Source: Glycine soja
Lineage: Eukaryota; Streptophyta; Magnoliopsida; Fabales; Fabaceae
Length of the DNA stretch: 64,000 nucleotides
Direction of reading: 5' to 3'
Assembly: GCF_004193775.1 (NCBI RefSeq)
Contig: NC_041005.1
Location: forward strand, 3,226,501 to 3,290,500
The position numbers and the translations under genes are program-made. Below, one piece after another: positions 49,505 through 62,900 of this stretch. Each line of letters begins with the position of its first letter. Within the stretch, counting starts at the first letter, position 1. Below the pieces are notes generated by a model that was not told the DNA's origin, made no database searches, and was given only the letters and a program-made list of their open reading frames with translations.

Positions 49505-49553
49505 GTGAAACTATTCTTTTTTGTGTGTGTGTGAATAAACTGTGAAAACTATT
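49505..49553 (-). repeat. Oligo(T) micro-insertion with 11/12-bp duplication
   Basis: GTGAAACTATT (49505–49515) and GTGAAAACTATT (49542–49553) flank C, six T, then GTGTGTGTGTGAATAAACT. The T(n)GTGTGTG junction resembles that of the insert at 26077. Confidence 0.65.
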
Positions 49554-51117
49554 AAAACAAATTTCTTTTAAGTTGTTTTAATAAATAATTAAACAGTTAC
49601 GTTTATGCGTAAGCTATTATTTATTAAAAACTTATAGAATAACTGAATAAGTGCTTAACGAAACTTAAAACACTTCTTAGTCTCTCTACTCTCAAACTAT
49701 TGACCGAGAGAGGCACTCATTATTGCAAGTAACAAATAAATGAAGGAAAGTGATTGGATATGAAGGGGTGAGTAACAAATGTTTCCCAATTAGCTAATCA
49801 TACGCAAGTACTCATTGTCCTAAAGGTCATGCACATGTGGGTACTTATCTAGCAATGCCTCCGACAGCGCATGCTAATGACATCGATGAAAGCTTGCAAC
49901 GTTGCACATGCTGTGTCTCCAACTCCAATTCCACAGCAAGAGCGAGAATATATATACTTAATTGGTAGATGTGCAACTAATCATGCATTGCAGATTTGAT
50001 CCCATACAGGATATAACGAAGAGAGTATTAAATTAAGCAAGAAAACACAATAAGATTGCGTGTTTGGATTGAGTAGGCAATTGCAAGGGGTTGCGGACGG
50101 GACACCTTGTATTATTATGGGAACCACATTGATTTTTATGAAACAAAACATATATATTGTGTTGATGTACATGTACGTACTTGAAATGAGTGTGTGGGAG
50201 TCAATTAATCTTAATAGTATCCGCGTTATTAGTTCTAATATAATTAATTAATGATTGTGAAAAATAAAGTGAGGAGTTGCATGGGAGAGATTGATAGAGC
50301 TCAAGGAGGCAAAAAGATCGATGTGGGATTTGTCAGAAAAAAAGAGCATTAGGAATGATGTTAGCGATGTAAAGGAAGGTGGAGCATGTGATTGAAAGGT
50401 CCACATGGATAAAAAGCACGAGGAAAAGAGAGTGGTAAGGGATGATGGGTTGAGAATAAAGAGAACAGTGGCGCAGAGTTAGCAGCCTCACTCTCGAAGC
50501 ACCAAGGAAAAAGCTACACTCCCTATTAATTTATTATTGCCACGTTTTCCAAGATATGAATCCTATGTTTTTAACCATGTGATTTTGCTCTTGCTCTAGG
50601 GGGAATATTTAAGCAGGCTCGCATAATTAAGATGCAAATGGAAGATTTAAAATTTTAACAGTGTTTGATGGGCAGAACTACTGGTATCTACCAGTTACCT
50701 GCATGCACTTTTTTTTAATATATATATATATATATCTTTCATTATTTCCCTATATTAATTTTAATTAGACACTTTGCTAAAATGTGGGCCTAGGCTGATA
50801 GAAAATATAGTACTTCTTTTCTTTATTAGTCTCCAGTGTGCTTGCTATTGATCCGCGCTAGTTTCAAAGTGATAGGTTTTTGGTTAGTTGAAATATTTCA
50901 GGTCGTGTTTGTATTTATTGCAGTAACATTTCTTTCATTAATGCAAACTCATCTGATAAAATGTAGGGTTTATGTTAAAAAATTGAGCATGAATTGAATG
51001 AGAGTTTTTAACCCAATATGGCTAAGCTTTGATCTAGATTTAGTTTGTAAAAGCTTGGCCTTTTACAAATCAAGCTTAAGCATGGTTTTAGAAGTACAAA
51101 TTGAATTTTTTTTTTTT

Positions 51118-51585
51118 TTCTAACTCGCTATAGCTTGCGACCTATATTAAGTTCATGATTGCTTACCATGAATCTGTTGAATGAAATGTAAGACTTGGCT
51201 ACATTTTGGATACAAATTAAATTTTAGTCTTTTTAATTAGCCATATAAGAGCTTAACCTTAAAAAAACTTGTATTAATCAACTTTAATTAAGTGCGAGTC
51301 TCATTTTAAAAGTCCTAGTTAAATTTAGGTATTTTGGCTTCACCCACTATAACATACGATCCACATCAAGTCTATGATTAACATGACTCGAATCTATTTT
51401 ATATAAGATTTGAGCTTCACATTTTAAGTACAAATTAAATTAGAGTTTTTTTTAGCTTAATTCAATCTTAATTGATTATAGAAATCTAAATTGAATCTTG
51501 ATTATTTTTCCTAAATTACTATAGCTCGTTACCCACATTAAGCTCATAATCAGTCTAAAGTCACTCGATGAAATATAAAAGTGAT
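51118..51585. repeat. Three degenerate tandem copies, period about 170–220 bp
   Basis: Cores at about 51125–51193, 51346–51410 and 51516–51582 share the pattern CTATAGC…ACC…AT(T/C)AAG…AT. Each of the first two is followed by TACAAATTAAATT. Family unknown; strongly diverged. Confidence 0.5.
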
Positions 51586-52432
51586 CGTGGGGAAAAAAAA
51601 CTCACAAAATTATATTTTTATTGATATTTTTAACCTAATTTGACGCAATAACAGTAATAACATGATATGACAAATAATAAGATAAGTAAATTATATTCCA
51701 TTGATGCACTAAATAATTAATTAATTACAGCATAATAGGATAGGATAGTATTGTATATTGGATTAGCCTCTATTAAAGAGACATATAATTATAAACTCCC
51801 TTGTACGTATTACACCAGTTCTTGCTCATAGAGGTTGGAGGCGCGCGAATAAGTTTATTCTTTTAATTACGTTCATACTTAATTGTATGATATCATAATA
51901 TGAGAAAAATATAAGTGAGAATAAAAGAAAGTGAAACTGGAAAAGAAAGTGAATAAAAGTGAGAATAATTGACAAATATTAGTATACAAGAATATATACT
52001 TTTTAGATTATTAGTTAAGTTTTCAGATTCATTTAAATAGTATAACTATTACTATTTTTTTTTTAAAAAAAATTGAATCAGTCACGCTTATTATTTTTTA
52101 AATAAATTCATATTTTTATTTATACTTTTTTTTTTCATAATATAAGATTTTTTTTATAATACATTTATATGTGATGAGAGATGAGAGAGATTGAAAATTT
52201 AATGTACATGAGAGGAGAGAGGAGAAAAGTAGAGAGTGTTTGAAAATTTTAATGTTGATTAGAGAAGAGAAAAAATGATTATTTAAATTAAATAATAAAG
52301 TACTATAATATCCTTAAGCTAAACTCATTACAAATTTACAATAAAGAATTTTATCAATTTTCTGTCCAAAATTTATGATATTAGTTACTAATGCATTAAT
52401 ACTAAAAAAAGAGTGTGTGCATCAACATTTCC

Positions 52433-52436
<4 letters not shown>
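51586..52436. other. AT-rich intergenic DNA
   Basis: Nothing recognised. Confidence 0.5.

Positions 52437-52507
<71 letters not shown>
52437..52507. repeat. (AT)n microsatellite, about 70 bp
   Basis: Uninterrupted dinucleotide run. Confidence 0.95.
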
Positions 52508-52511
<4 letters not shown>

Positions 52512-52997
52512 TTTAAATAATTAAAAATTATTATATATAATAAATTACTTGATTTTTATATAACTACATATATATCTTTAAAATCGTATTAAGGATGATA
52601 AGGTAAAATGGGGCGTTCGTGACCTCCCTCTCGAATATGCATGGGAGGAGCCTCCGAGCTTAATATTAGAGGTGCATGCTTCTATCTAATTCTCTGTAAT
52701 TCTTTAGTTCCGTCTTTTCTTTCCTCATAAGAGAAAAAAATTGTAACAAAAATAGTATAGGAGTAAATATAATTGCCTTACTTAATTTTGATGCACATTA
52801 GTGAAGTATTAAATAATTGTAAATTAATGAGGAAAAATTATTATTTTATTGAAATTTGTTATTTAATGATACAGGGGAAGAAAACTATTAATTAAATGAG
52901 TGTCAGACGTACGTTATAATCATAAGTTATTTTAATAATTCTTAAAATTGACATATAATTGATTGTTTTAATCCTATTCCTTGCTATTAAGGGCCTC

Positions 52998-53306
52998 TTA
53001 ATTTGATTTCCGACTTTAGTAATTCTCCGTCATTTTAATACCTAACTTTGGAAGGTATTAATTAGTTTAATCACTGACAATTTGTTATATATCAATCATT
53101 TCGATCTTATTAGCAAGGACCAAAACAATTAATAGATGTCAAATTTAGAGAACAAATTACAGTAATTGTCAATATATAAACCAATTTGATTGATTTTGTA
53201 ATGACAGGGACCAAATTAATTTGTAATACCAATTTCAGATACTAAACTGATTACCAATTGCCAAAGTTAAAAACTATTCATGCAAAATTGTCGGTAATCA
53301 AGTTAA
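52998..53306. mobile_element. MITE-like element with TTAATTTGATTTCCGAC inverted ends
   Basis: TTAATTTGATTTCCGAC at 52998 is inverted as GTCGGTAATCAAGTTAA at 53290–53306, with further internal complementarity (CTAACTTTGG and CCAAAGTTAA). No coding capacity and no clear target duplication. Confidence 0.45.
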
Positions 53307-56300
53307 AATGGAGATAATCGTCTCACCTAGTCGAGTCCAAGAGACCAATGGGTGAGGTAATTAATTGGCAATGATTATGAGAGTTTTATTTTGCACAAGT
53401 ATATCTTGGACTTCGGGGATAAAAATAGTTTATATTCAGATTACTTGTTTATTAAGAATTAAATTAGTGATTTGGACTTGTATAAAACAGATTAGAGAGA
53501 AAGAGAGTCATTTGGTTTGTCGTCTAGTAAGCATTAAGGACAAAAAAGTTGGTTAGGTGAATGTTATAATCATAAATCAACTCAAAAACCTATGTTTTCA
53601 GCGCAATTTTCATTACAGTTGTATACTAGTGCCATTTTGGCATATTTTCAGTCACATACATACCTACCTAGAAGAAACACTATTACAAATTTCACCTGAT
53701 GGTTACTGTCGCTAGTGTCCATTTTAACTACAGGAGCTAAAAAGACGTGCTGTCCCGCTAAGCCTGGATAAACAGTTAATGGGGACCACTCTGTGGTTGC
53801 TTTCTTTGCATCTGAGGTAACGTTCTGATGGCAAAATCCAATGAATGAAGAGTTAGGTTGAGACTTGATGAGAGGAAGCTTGAGGTTGGGGTTTTAATTT
53901 TATGCACCCACCTCACTCCACGCTCCTTCAGTTCTAAATAAAAGGAGGCAGAGAGAAAAAAATGCTGGAAAAGAAAAAACAACTGCCAAGTTTGCTTTCC
54001 TTGCAGTCCACCACCACATGAAGAGAAAATTAAAGGCACACAAAGTGACAAACAGAGGAGAGGTCGTTTTCTATATATTCGGGATTCAACAATAGAATAA
54101 TCGAAAATGTCACAACCATTTACCCAGTTAATGTTCTTTTCACACTAGCAAGGCCACATTGCTGCTATTGTTCTTTCTTAAACTCCTGACCAAACTAGTC
54201 ATGATACCCCTAACTTAATACTTTTCAAGAATACTGCTTAAATGTTCACAGGTACAGTATATTGTATGAGTATTTTTTAAATAATATAAAAACACATTTT
54301 GTAATTGAAATGAGTACAAATTTAAACCGAATTCACGTGTTAACTCAATTACATCACTTTTCTATAATCACACTAATTAAGAGAAGAGTTAAATTTTATC
54401 AAGAAAAAAAAACTCTATTGTTATAGATAATAGTACAAAAAGTAAAAATTCAAAAAATATCTATTTAAAGTCATTTGATATGCTAAATTAAAATTGTAAA
54501 ATACACTCACCAACGTAATCATACGTTTATCAGAAACTTTGATTAAACTTCTTCACAGTAACGATTATTTTAGTTTCTACTCAAATTAAGTACAAATTGA
54601 TTACTGAATAATTCAATATAGTAAAACATAATCAGATTACCTTCAAACATATCATTATTTAAAAAAAAAACAAATTATATAAAAATAATTGAATAAAAAT
54701 GTGTAACTTATATTGATGTAAATTGTTTCTTCTTTGCATGTGTGTGTAAGAGATTTCGAAATACAATTTTAAGAAATTTTTATACTCAAAATAATTCAAG
54801 TTGGTAATATTGGGTACGTATATACCAAGGAAATGGCATTTATATGAGTTTAATTTATATATATTATTAGTGTAAAATACTACATACATTTAATAAAAAA
54901 AATTAAATTCACATTGTATTAATAAGATAACATGATAAAATGATTAAATTTTATTAAATGTCTGTATGAAGAAGTTTTATATTAACCGTGTATATGATTA
55001 AATTATATTTATAATGGCTTTAGTTTCATAAATCAGAAAGCAAGCTCACATTGTGTGGACCTTCAACTCAAAGCATAGTCTAGTTAGTCATTAAGAGAGT
55101 AAACCCCGCCGGAGCCCCCCGTGCAACAACTTTGATCTGTTTTTCAAGCTCTCTTTAATGTTCCACCTGTTACCGGCTTTTTATTACTATCAGTATCAGA
55201 ATGAATAACTCCGACCTTAACAGGACGAGGACAAATAATGTTATTCATATAGAGACAGATGGATACTACGATGTGCACTGATCGAGTCTCATGTTAATTT
55301 AATTTGTAGCAAAAAATTCAAGTAGTTTAAATGCCCATTTAAGATAAGGTTCTAGCTAATAAGTGTTCTTTGTACATTGTTTAAGTAACTGAAAGAGAAG
55401 AGAGAAAGTATTTATTATACAAAATTATATGATAACTTAAAAAAAAATTATGAATAACATAATTTTACATATTTTAATAATTTTTTAATTAATATTCTAA
55501 AGATATTGATCAATATTTGTCTTTTGCTCTCAAACAAAACTTTAATTCTTACATGAAAAAACTGTTTATGATTTAATTGTTTTCTCCAAATTATATCAAC
55601 GTTAGACTTGATTTTTACGCTCTGCAATATTTTTTTATTCTAGTCCTGATAAAACAAGTAAGATGTAAGTGGATTCCCCCTCAACAAACACGAGTCGACT
55701 TTCACCGTCTTTTCTTGTTTTATTGTTTTCAGTAATAGAAAATCAACGAAGTCATCTACTCTATGTATGAATTTCTGAACTTCAATGTTGAATTCACACG
55801 TCGCTCATTCATGAGGCAGGGCCCTTAATATAATTAAATAAGATTCATTATTTAAACATAAAAACTAAAATTAATAAAACGTATTTTTTTAATATATAAA
55901 GTAAACATGTAAAATATAAAGATGATTTTTTTTTAATTTAGTGTTCAAATAAAAAAGACAAATATAAAATTTAAACATTGCGTATTCTACACTGCTAGTG
56001 CTACACATGGGAAATCCATTCCTGAAGATAAGGCAGACAACAACATCAATTTTTTTTTAAATATTAATATTAATCAGAAAAGTTATAGAGTACGTTCCTA
56101 AATAATTTCTCCGTTTCAAAAGTCATAACAATTAGCAAATACAGTTGTCCAATGAAAATGAAATATTTTTCCACTTGCAATACCATGTGAGTATAAACAA
56201 CATATTCAAGAACTCTGAATATAATGTACTTAGAAATATTATTTTTCTCTCATTTTTTTTCCTCCGTTCAAACGTACAGTAGGATGATACGTACAAATAA

Positions 56301-58300
56301 AAGCGACGCGCGTATGCATTATATCACTCAAAACTTATTGGTCGATGTTGGGACACGACCGTTGGGATTTTATGTCGTTTTTTTTTTGTTTTTTTATTAA
56401 CGATGCTAATTGTTGAGTGAGAAAATGAGCTGGTTTTACAGGTACACACATACGAAGCTTGACACTGACAGGGAAGGGGGTGATACCATGCTTAAAGTGG
56501 CATACTACAAAGATGAATTTATGAGCTGCCACTGCCACTGCCACAGATTGTGGGGACTATCACAGTCTCACCAATTGGCCCCACCATGTTGTTCAACCTT
56601 AGCTTAGCGCCATGTGTGGGAAGGACACTAACCCAGCTGGTTCTTTTGCCCAATAGGTAATTAAGTCTTCCCTCTCTTCTTTCACTCCTACTCCTACTAT
56701 TCCCATTGCTTCTAATGTGTTATGTTATCCAAATCAATGCTTATACTGTTATACATTATACTCTTGCTTTACCGGTATCGATCGGAAAGAAAAAAATAAA
56801 TAAACAAAGATGTACTCCTCTACCATTAACATTACAAATATTTTCATCTTAATTGCCACTGAAGTCGCTATACTAGCACAAGATTGTTGCTGCGTAACTA
56901 GTTATTTCGAGTTTAAGTTCAGAATATTAGACTCAAGTAAAACTAAATTGTATCTCTCGTAAATAGGACATGTAATCAATACCATAAAAAACCTTTCCTT
57001 GTTAATTTATTTGTTCTGCTCCTGGCTCTTTCGGTGTAATCTGGATCTTTAGTCCTTTTCTTTTTTCAATGCCCCCTCTCCCTACATAATTTATGAATAA
57101 TTATGAGTTAAAGTTGTCTAAGTTGGCTAAAGTAACGCCTTCCAATATTTTACGAAAATAAATACCCTTCATTACATTATAATATAACAAGATTATATTC
57201 ATTTTTTTAAAATTCTTTTAATTTGAAATTTTTTATTTTTCTAACTTTGTATATTATGCTTGATTAGTAAATACTTGTTTTTGAAAATAATTTTTCTTAA
57301 AAAAATTGATAAAAGATATATGTATTTTCTTATGAAGTTACCTGAACTAAGATAAAAATCAATGTGAACAGCGATTTTTTGGGTCTGAATACTTGACGCA
57401 TTACGCGACTGTATATCCAGCTGCAATGATACATGTATTTTCTTAATTATAATAAATTAGTTAACAAAAGAAAGGCAAATACAAAATTTAAACATGATAT
57501 ACGATAAAATTGTATATTATTTAGTATTTACATTTGCATATGCAGAGATAATAGTAGAGCAAGATTTGGGGCACAAGGGCGTGGATCGAGGATGAGAAAT
57601 TAAAAACCTAGAATCTTTTCATGACATATGTGCACACATGCAAACGCGGTATCACAGAAACAAAAGAACAAGCACATACTATGGCACTTGTGAAATGTGG
57701 ACGTCAGTGATTATGACTGGGTACCGTCAAAGACGCAAACCTCCCTCCTTTCTCTCCATAATGGTGTCTGTATCTGGTTCCGCGTCACGTGGCTTTGTGC
57801 GTTGTGTTATTCCTTTTCCTACCTTTGTTCTCAAATCCACATCCCAACTAGATTACGTTAGGTTTGTTCCATTTTCTATAGCTTCCTCTTTTCCCCTTTC
57901 ATTTACTTATTTTTTTAATACCATTTTCCGTCAAAAAATTAGGTGAATTCATTGAGCATTTTCTAAATTTTGGACCACGTCGAATATCTTTTATTTTTTC
58001 TTTTTCTAACTTTTTGGAAAATAAAAAAAATACTAGTGTATTTGGTTAAGCTCCCATATACCTCATGCTTCTATTTATTTTTTAAAAGTGTCCTAGTAGG
58101 TTAAAAGACGAGAGTGTTTACAAATGATCATTATTATGGATTTGAAGGGATATAAGATTTTTTGGTATATTGAAACAGTAATTCTTCTTGTCCCGCCCTC
58201 TATCGAGACCAAGGCGCTAGAAGGCCATGTGGCTTATTATGTATATGGCTTGGGCCCTCATTCTAATATATAGATGTTGTGACTTTGAATTTGCTTAATC
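53307..58300. other. AT-rich intergenic DNA
   Basis: No supported gene. A 91-codon minus frame at 53776–54051 and a 102-codon plus frame at 57638–57946 have no recognised family. An inverted repeat CATTAAGAGAG/CTCTCTTTAATG spans about 55089–55162 around a GC-rich loop (CCCCGCCGGAGCCCCCCGTG). Confidence 0.45.
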
Positions 58301-58932
58301 GCTATGTTTATTACATTGGAGATAGTATATTTTAGCTCACAGATTTCATAATTTTGTCTAAAGATTTTGATGATGAATTAAAAATGTTTAAAAGTTGCTC
58401 TTGGTCTCAATTCCTATGCCATATAATGTTTTTTTTAGTGTATAGGAACAATTAACGCAAAGTTTTAAGGATGTAAACCAAAAATTATTTGCTTGTAATA
58501 TTAAATTAGACGAAAAACCAAACACATTAAGAAAACGAGGGTGCGGGTAAAATGGTAAATACGGCAAGAGAAGCTTTGATGCGGGGGTACAGTTGTACAG
58601 GGTCGTTGAGGAGGGGTAAATTGGGGAAAAAGGTGAGAAAAGGTTGAAAGCACGCGACCACAATGCAGTGAAGGTGAAGGGAAAATGATGGTGGTTGTTG
58701 TTCTTACAGATACCTGGCGCGCGTCGCTTATGAGGCCCTTTCGTTTCCACAACTACCCTTTTTTCCCACACGCTCTCTCTCACCTCTTCTAATTATATTA
58801 CTTTCTCTCTCTAGCATTGTCGGAGGAACAACACTCTCTCTGTTTCACACCTTTCTCCTGCAACCGAATTCATCTCTGATACACACACACTCTCTCTCTC
58901 TCTCTGTGTCTCTGTTACTACGCTGCTTCCCC
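58301..58932 (+). promoter_or_regulatory. Promoter and 5' UTR region of the kinesin-4 gene
   Basis: A pyrimidine-rich leader with (AC)5 and (CT)7 runs at 58881–58905 directly precedes the start codon. A GC-rich motif GGCGCGCGTCGC lies near 58717. No TATA box is convincing. Transcript start unknown. Confidence 0.4.
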
Positions 58933-59554
58933 ATGGAAGCAGGGGAAGATTGCTGCGTCAAGGTCGCGGTTCATGTACGGCCACTCATCGCCGACGAGAA
59001 GCTTCAAGGATGCAAAGACTGCGTCACCGTCGTTTCAGGGAAGCCGCAGGTGCACTTACTCTCTCAACTCAATCGTGTCGTTTAACCTTCGCTATAGTCA
59101 AATGTGAATACGAACTGAAGTGCATTGTCGTTGACTTGACAGTGTTTCAGTTCCGCATTCTAGCTAGTATTAATGTGAGAGATCTGGATCCGAAACTGCT
59201 TACGCAACTAAACATGCGTTATAGAGTTCGGAATTGGAATCACTTTTGTGATCTGATATACTTACCTAATTTGGATATTTTTGACTCGTGTCTATTTCTG
59301 CCTTCTGTCATTCTAGCCTTACTTAGGCTTGACTCGTAAGTTTCTGAAGCGTTATTTTTGGGGAAATAAGGTTTGCATTTGGTAGCTTTTTTTTTTTTTT
59401 TTTTTTTATTACTGTGTTTTTGGTAGCTATATTTCGTCTTGTATTTTCAACGAGAGAAGGTGAAGAAGGCTTTTACCCTGTTTGGCAGTTTCGCTTTTTT
59501 GTTTCGTACGATCTTCAGTCCGTAAAGTTACTATGATGCAGTATTTTGAACAGT

Positions 59555-59631
<77 letters not shown>

Positions 59632-59921
59632 TATGGTAATAATTCATCAATCATTCTACGCAACTTTGCAGAGGCACACTAATTGAACATAATTGATTAC
59701 CACGGGTAGGAAGATTTGTGAATGAAAGTAGCTCTTTAATTTTTTTGCATCATCAGGACTTTGGTTCCATTGCTTGCTGCGTTATTTTTGCCGTTCCTGT
59801 TTTTCGGTTTCTAATGTTAAAATTACACTGCTGTATCGCCTCAGATATTATCGGCAGTTTTTTTTTTTTTGGTGTAGAATTTCTTCTTCTTTATAAAGTC
59901 ATTACAATGGATATTTCTGTG

Positions 59922-59963
<42 letters not shown>

Positions 59964-62900
59964 CTCCAATAGAAATCTGTTTAGTGATTCTCTTATTTTC
60001 AAAGAAAGCTAGTGATCATATTCTAATTGTCACCATAATACAGGTACAAATTGGTGCTCACTCCTTTACATTTGATCATGTTTATGGAAGCACCGGTTCT
60101 CCCTCAAGTTCCATGTTTGAAGAATGTGTAGCTCCCCTTATTGATGGTTTGTTTCAAGGATATAATGCTACTGTTCTCGCATATGGTCAGGTATAGTTAC
60201 TGCTAAAGGAAACAGAAGTTACATGCCACTAGACTGGTGGTCTCTTTTGCATTTGACACTTTCACTCCACTGCAGACAGGTTCTGGGAAAACGTACACCA
60301 TGGGAACTGGCTTTAAGGATGGTTGTCAAACAGGAATAGTACCCCAAGTTATGAATGTTTTGTTTAGCAAAATTGGGACCCTAAAGCACCAGATTGATTT
60401 TCAGTTGCATGTTTCCTTTATTGAGGTGTGTCAATCAGGTCGTTACTGCTTGCAGCATGGTTTTCATTGTTTAGTTGTGCTTTAGTATATGAAGCTAATA
60501 GATTTTATATGCGCAATAATATTTAGATTAAGTATCTGACAATAACATTTAATTGTGAAAAGATTCTTAAAGAAGAAGTAAGAGACTTGCTGGATCCCTC
60601 CTCCATGAGTAAACCAGAAACTGCAAACGGACATGCAGGAAAAATGACCTCTCCTGGGAAGCCACCAATACAAATTCGTGAGACATCAAATGGTGTCATC
60701 ACCCTTGCAGGATCTACCGAAGTTAGTGTAGCAACACTAAAAGAAATGGCTGCTTGCTTGGAACAGGGATCATTGAGCAGAGCAACTGGGAGCACAAATA
60801 TGAACAACCAATCTAGGTTGATAATGCATTTTTCTTCTCTTATTTGAACTACACAGATTAGTCGTGAAATATTTTTCATCTGATTAACTACCTTTGGATA
60901 ACATATGACTGCAAGATAGGAAATCAATAACTAACTGATAAAATTGTGTATTGTTTACCTTTAACATTCCTATGTTCTAAACTGTACTGGCAGTTTAAGC
61001 ATCCAACAGCGAGATTGACTTAACAATAAGCTATGTATGAAATGCTTTGGATTTCTGGTTATTATAGTAAATAATTAGTGTAATTTCTTTACACTGTATG
61101 GTAAGTTTGTATGCCTTTTAAGGAAATTATTGTAAAAGTCAATAAACTTGCCATACACGGTGGTTTGTGATTGGATGATAGTGTAAAAGCCCTTTACACT
61201 TTAGTGCATAAACTATTTACTCATAATTAATGCATGGATCTTTTGTCTCTGCAAGAATGCTTGCAATTTGGCAAGACCACTAATCACTTTTGCTATGAAG
61301 CTTCCAGCAATTTACTTGCTGGTACCAATCCATTATTAAAAAGTTTTGCCTCAAACTGCTGTTATTGTTTATTCTGCTGGAGGTCTATTACTTATTCTTC
61401 TTCTTTTATGTGTCCAACTAGTCGATCTCATGCCATCTTCACGATCACATTAGAGCAAATGCGCAAGCTCAATATTCCTGGTGACAGCTGTTCAAATGAT
61501 ACCATGAATGAAGAGTATCTTTGTGCCAAGTTGCACTTAGTAGATCTTGCTGGATCAGAACGAGCTAAAAGAACGGGGTCAGATGGTCTGCGTTTTAAGG
61601 AAGGTTAGTTTGGGACATTTTTTCACCTTTATCGTTCAAGCATGCTTTTGAGAACACATATTCACTAGTAATTTAATCTTTCAAACAGGAGTTCACATTA
61701 ACAAAGGCCTCCTAGCACTTGGTAATGTTATTAGTGCACTTGGTGATGAAAAGAAGCGAAAGGAAGGTGTTCATGTTCCATATAGGGATAGTAAACTTAC
61801 TAGGCTTTTGCAGGTTTGATATCTTTATATTTAGCTTCCTTTTTGCAGAACACACTTTTCTTTATTATGATGTAAAATGTATTTTGTTTGGACAAGAATC
61901 AGTGTGCACTCTATCAGTCATTTCTGCAAAATCATCATATAAATCCATAGGAAGCTCCTTTATAGGAACTCAGACATGTACTACAGAATTAAAAAGGATA
62001 GAGAATCGTAACTGATAGCATGAGCTTTAAAATGCTGTGGAATGGAAACTCTGAAAAAAGAAAATATATCAAAGAAGGCTCCTCTGCCCACACCCTAAAA
62101 TCTTTCCCTCCCTCCCCCCCATAGCACCCCCTCATCCTTTTCATATTCACGTTCCCTTGCATGATTCACAACACCTCCATCTACAATCTCCTTGCGACAG
62201 CTGTCCATTCTGTTAGATCCCTCCACTTCCTCTCTAACAGAATTGAGAATTTGTATTCCCAATTATGTTCTCATTTCTTCCCTTCCTTCTCCTATGCAAC
62301 TTGATTGGAGACCCAATTGTTATGGGCCTATCACTTGTATTTTCTGGCTGTGTTATGCTACAAACATATCCTTTTGTATCACAAACACTCACCTATGTTG
62401 AATCTGGTTCATTCTCAACTGAAATATTTCAATTTCCTAGATAAGAGAAATAATTATTGCTGATAAAAGAAGAAAATATAAGAAAGGAAACATGTGTACG
62501 AAACATTTTGTTTTCAATTTTTCTTTCTTTGATCTTTTAGTTTAATCATTTTTATTATTTGATATTTATAGATGAAAGTTAAATGATTTTGCAGGATTCA
62601 CTAGGAGGTAACAGCAGAACTGTCATGATAGGTCAGTTGTTTCTCTTACTTTTTCGTATACCAGCAAATACTATACTTCTTAGGTCCCTTAAGTGGCCTT
62701 TAGCTTCAAATAAACATGTCTAATCTTCAGCACAGATATCAAATTACCAATCTGATTTTTAATCCCTTTTAGCTCTTTAATGTTCACATTCATGAACACA
62801 ATTGTGTCTTTCTTATGAGAAAAAGTACAAGGGAGGCTTGAATGTTATAGATGTATTAACAAATGCCATAATAACGCATAAACTCTTGATTTTGTATTTT

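Larger units (their letters stand above)
47823..51117. other. AT-rich intergenic DNA
   Basis: Apart from three micro-insertions listed separately, no gene was recognised. Around 48115–48180 and 48345–48385 are GGCCGAGTTGGGCTGGC- and TTGGCCAAGCC-type segments resembling dispersed plant repeats. Confidence 0.45.

Noticed and set aside
53776..54051. 91-codon minus-strand open frame
   Set aside because: No recognised family, no supporting splice or promoter context, and composition typical of chance frames.
58388..58783. 131-codon minus-strand open frame beside the kinesin start
   Set aside because: It overlaps the kinesin promoter and leader on the opposite strand and has no recognised domain.
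59482..59682. Open frame with alternating Ile-Tyr
   Set aside because: It is the translation of an (AT)n microsatellite inside a kinesin intron.
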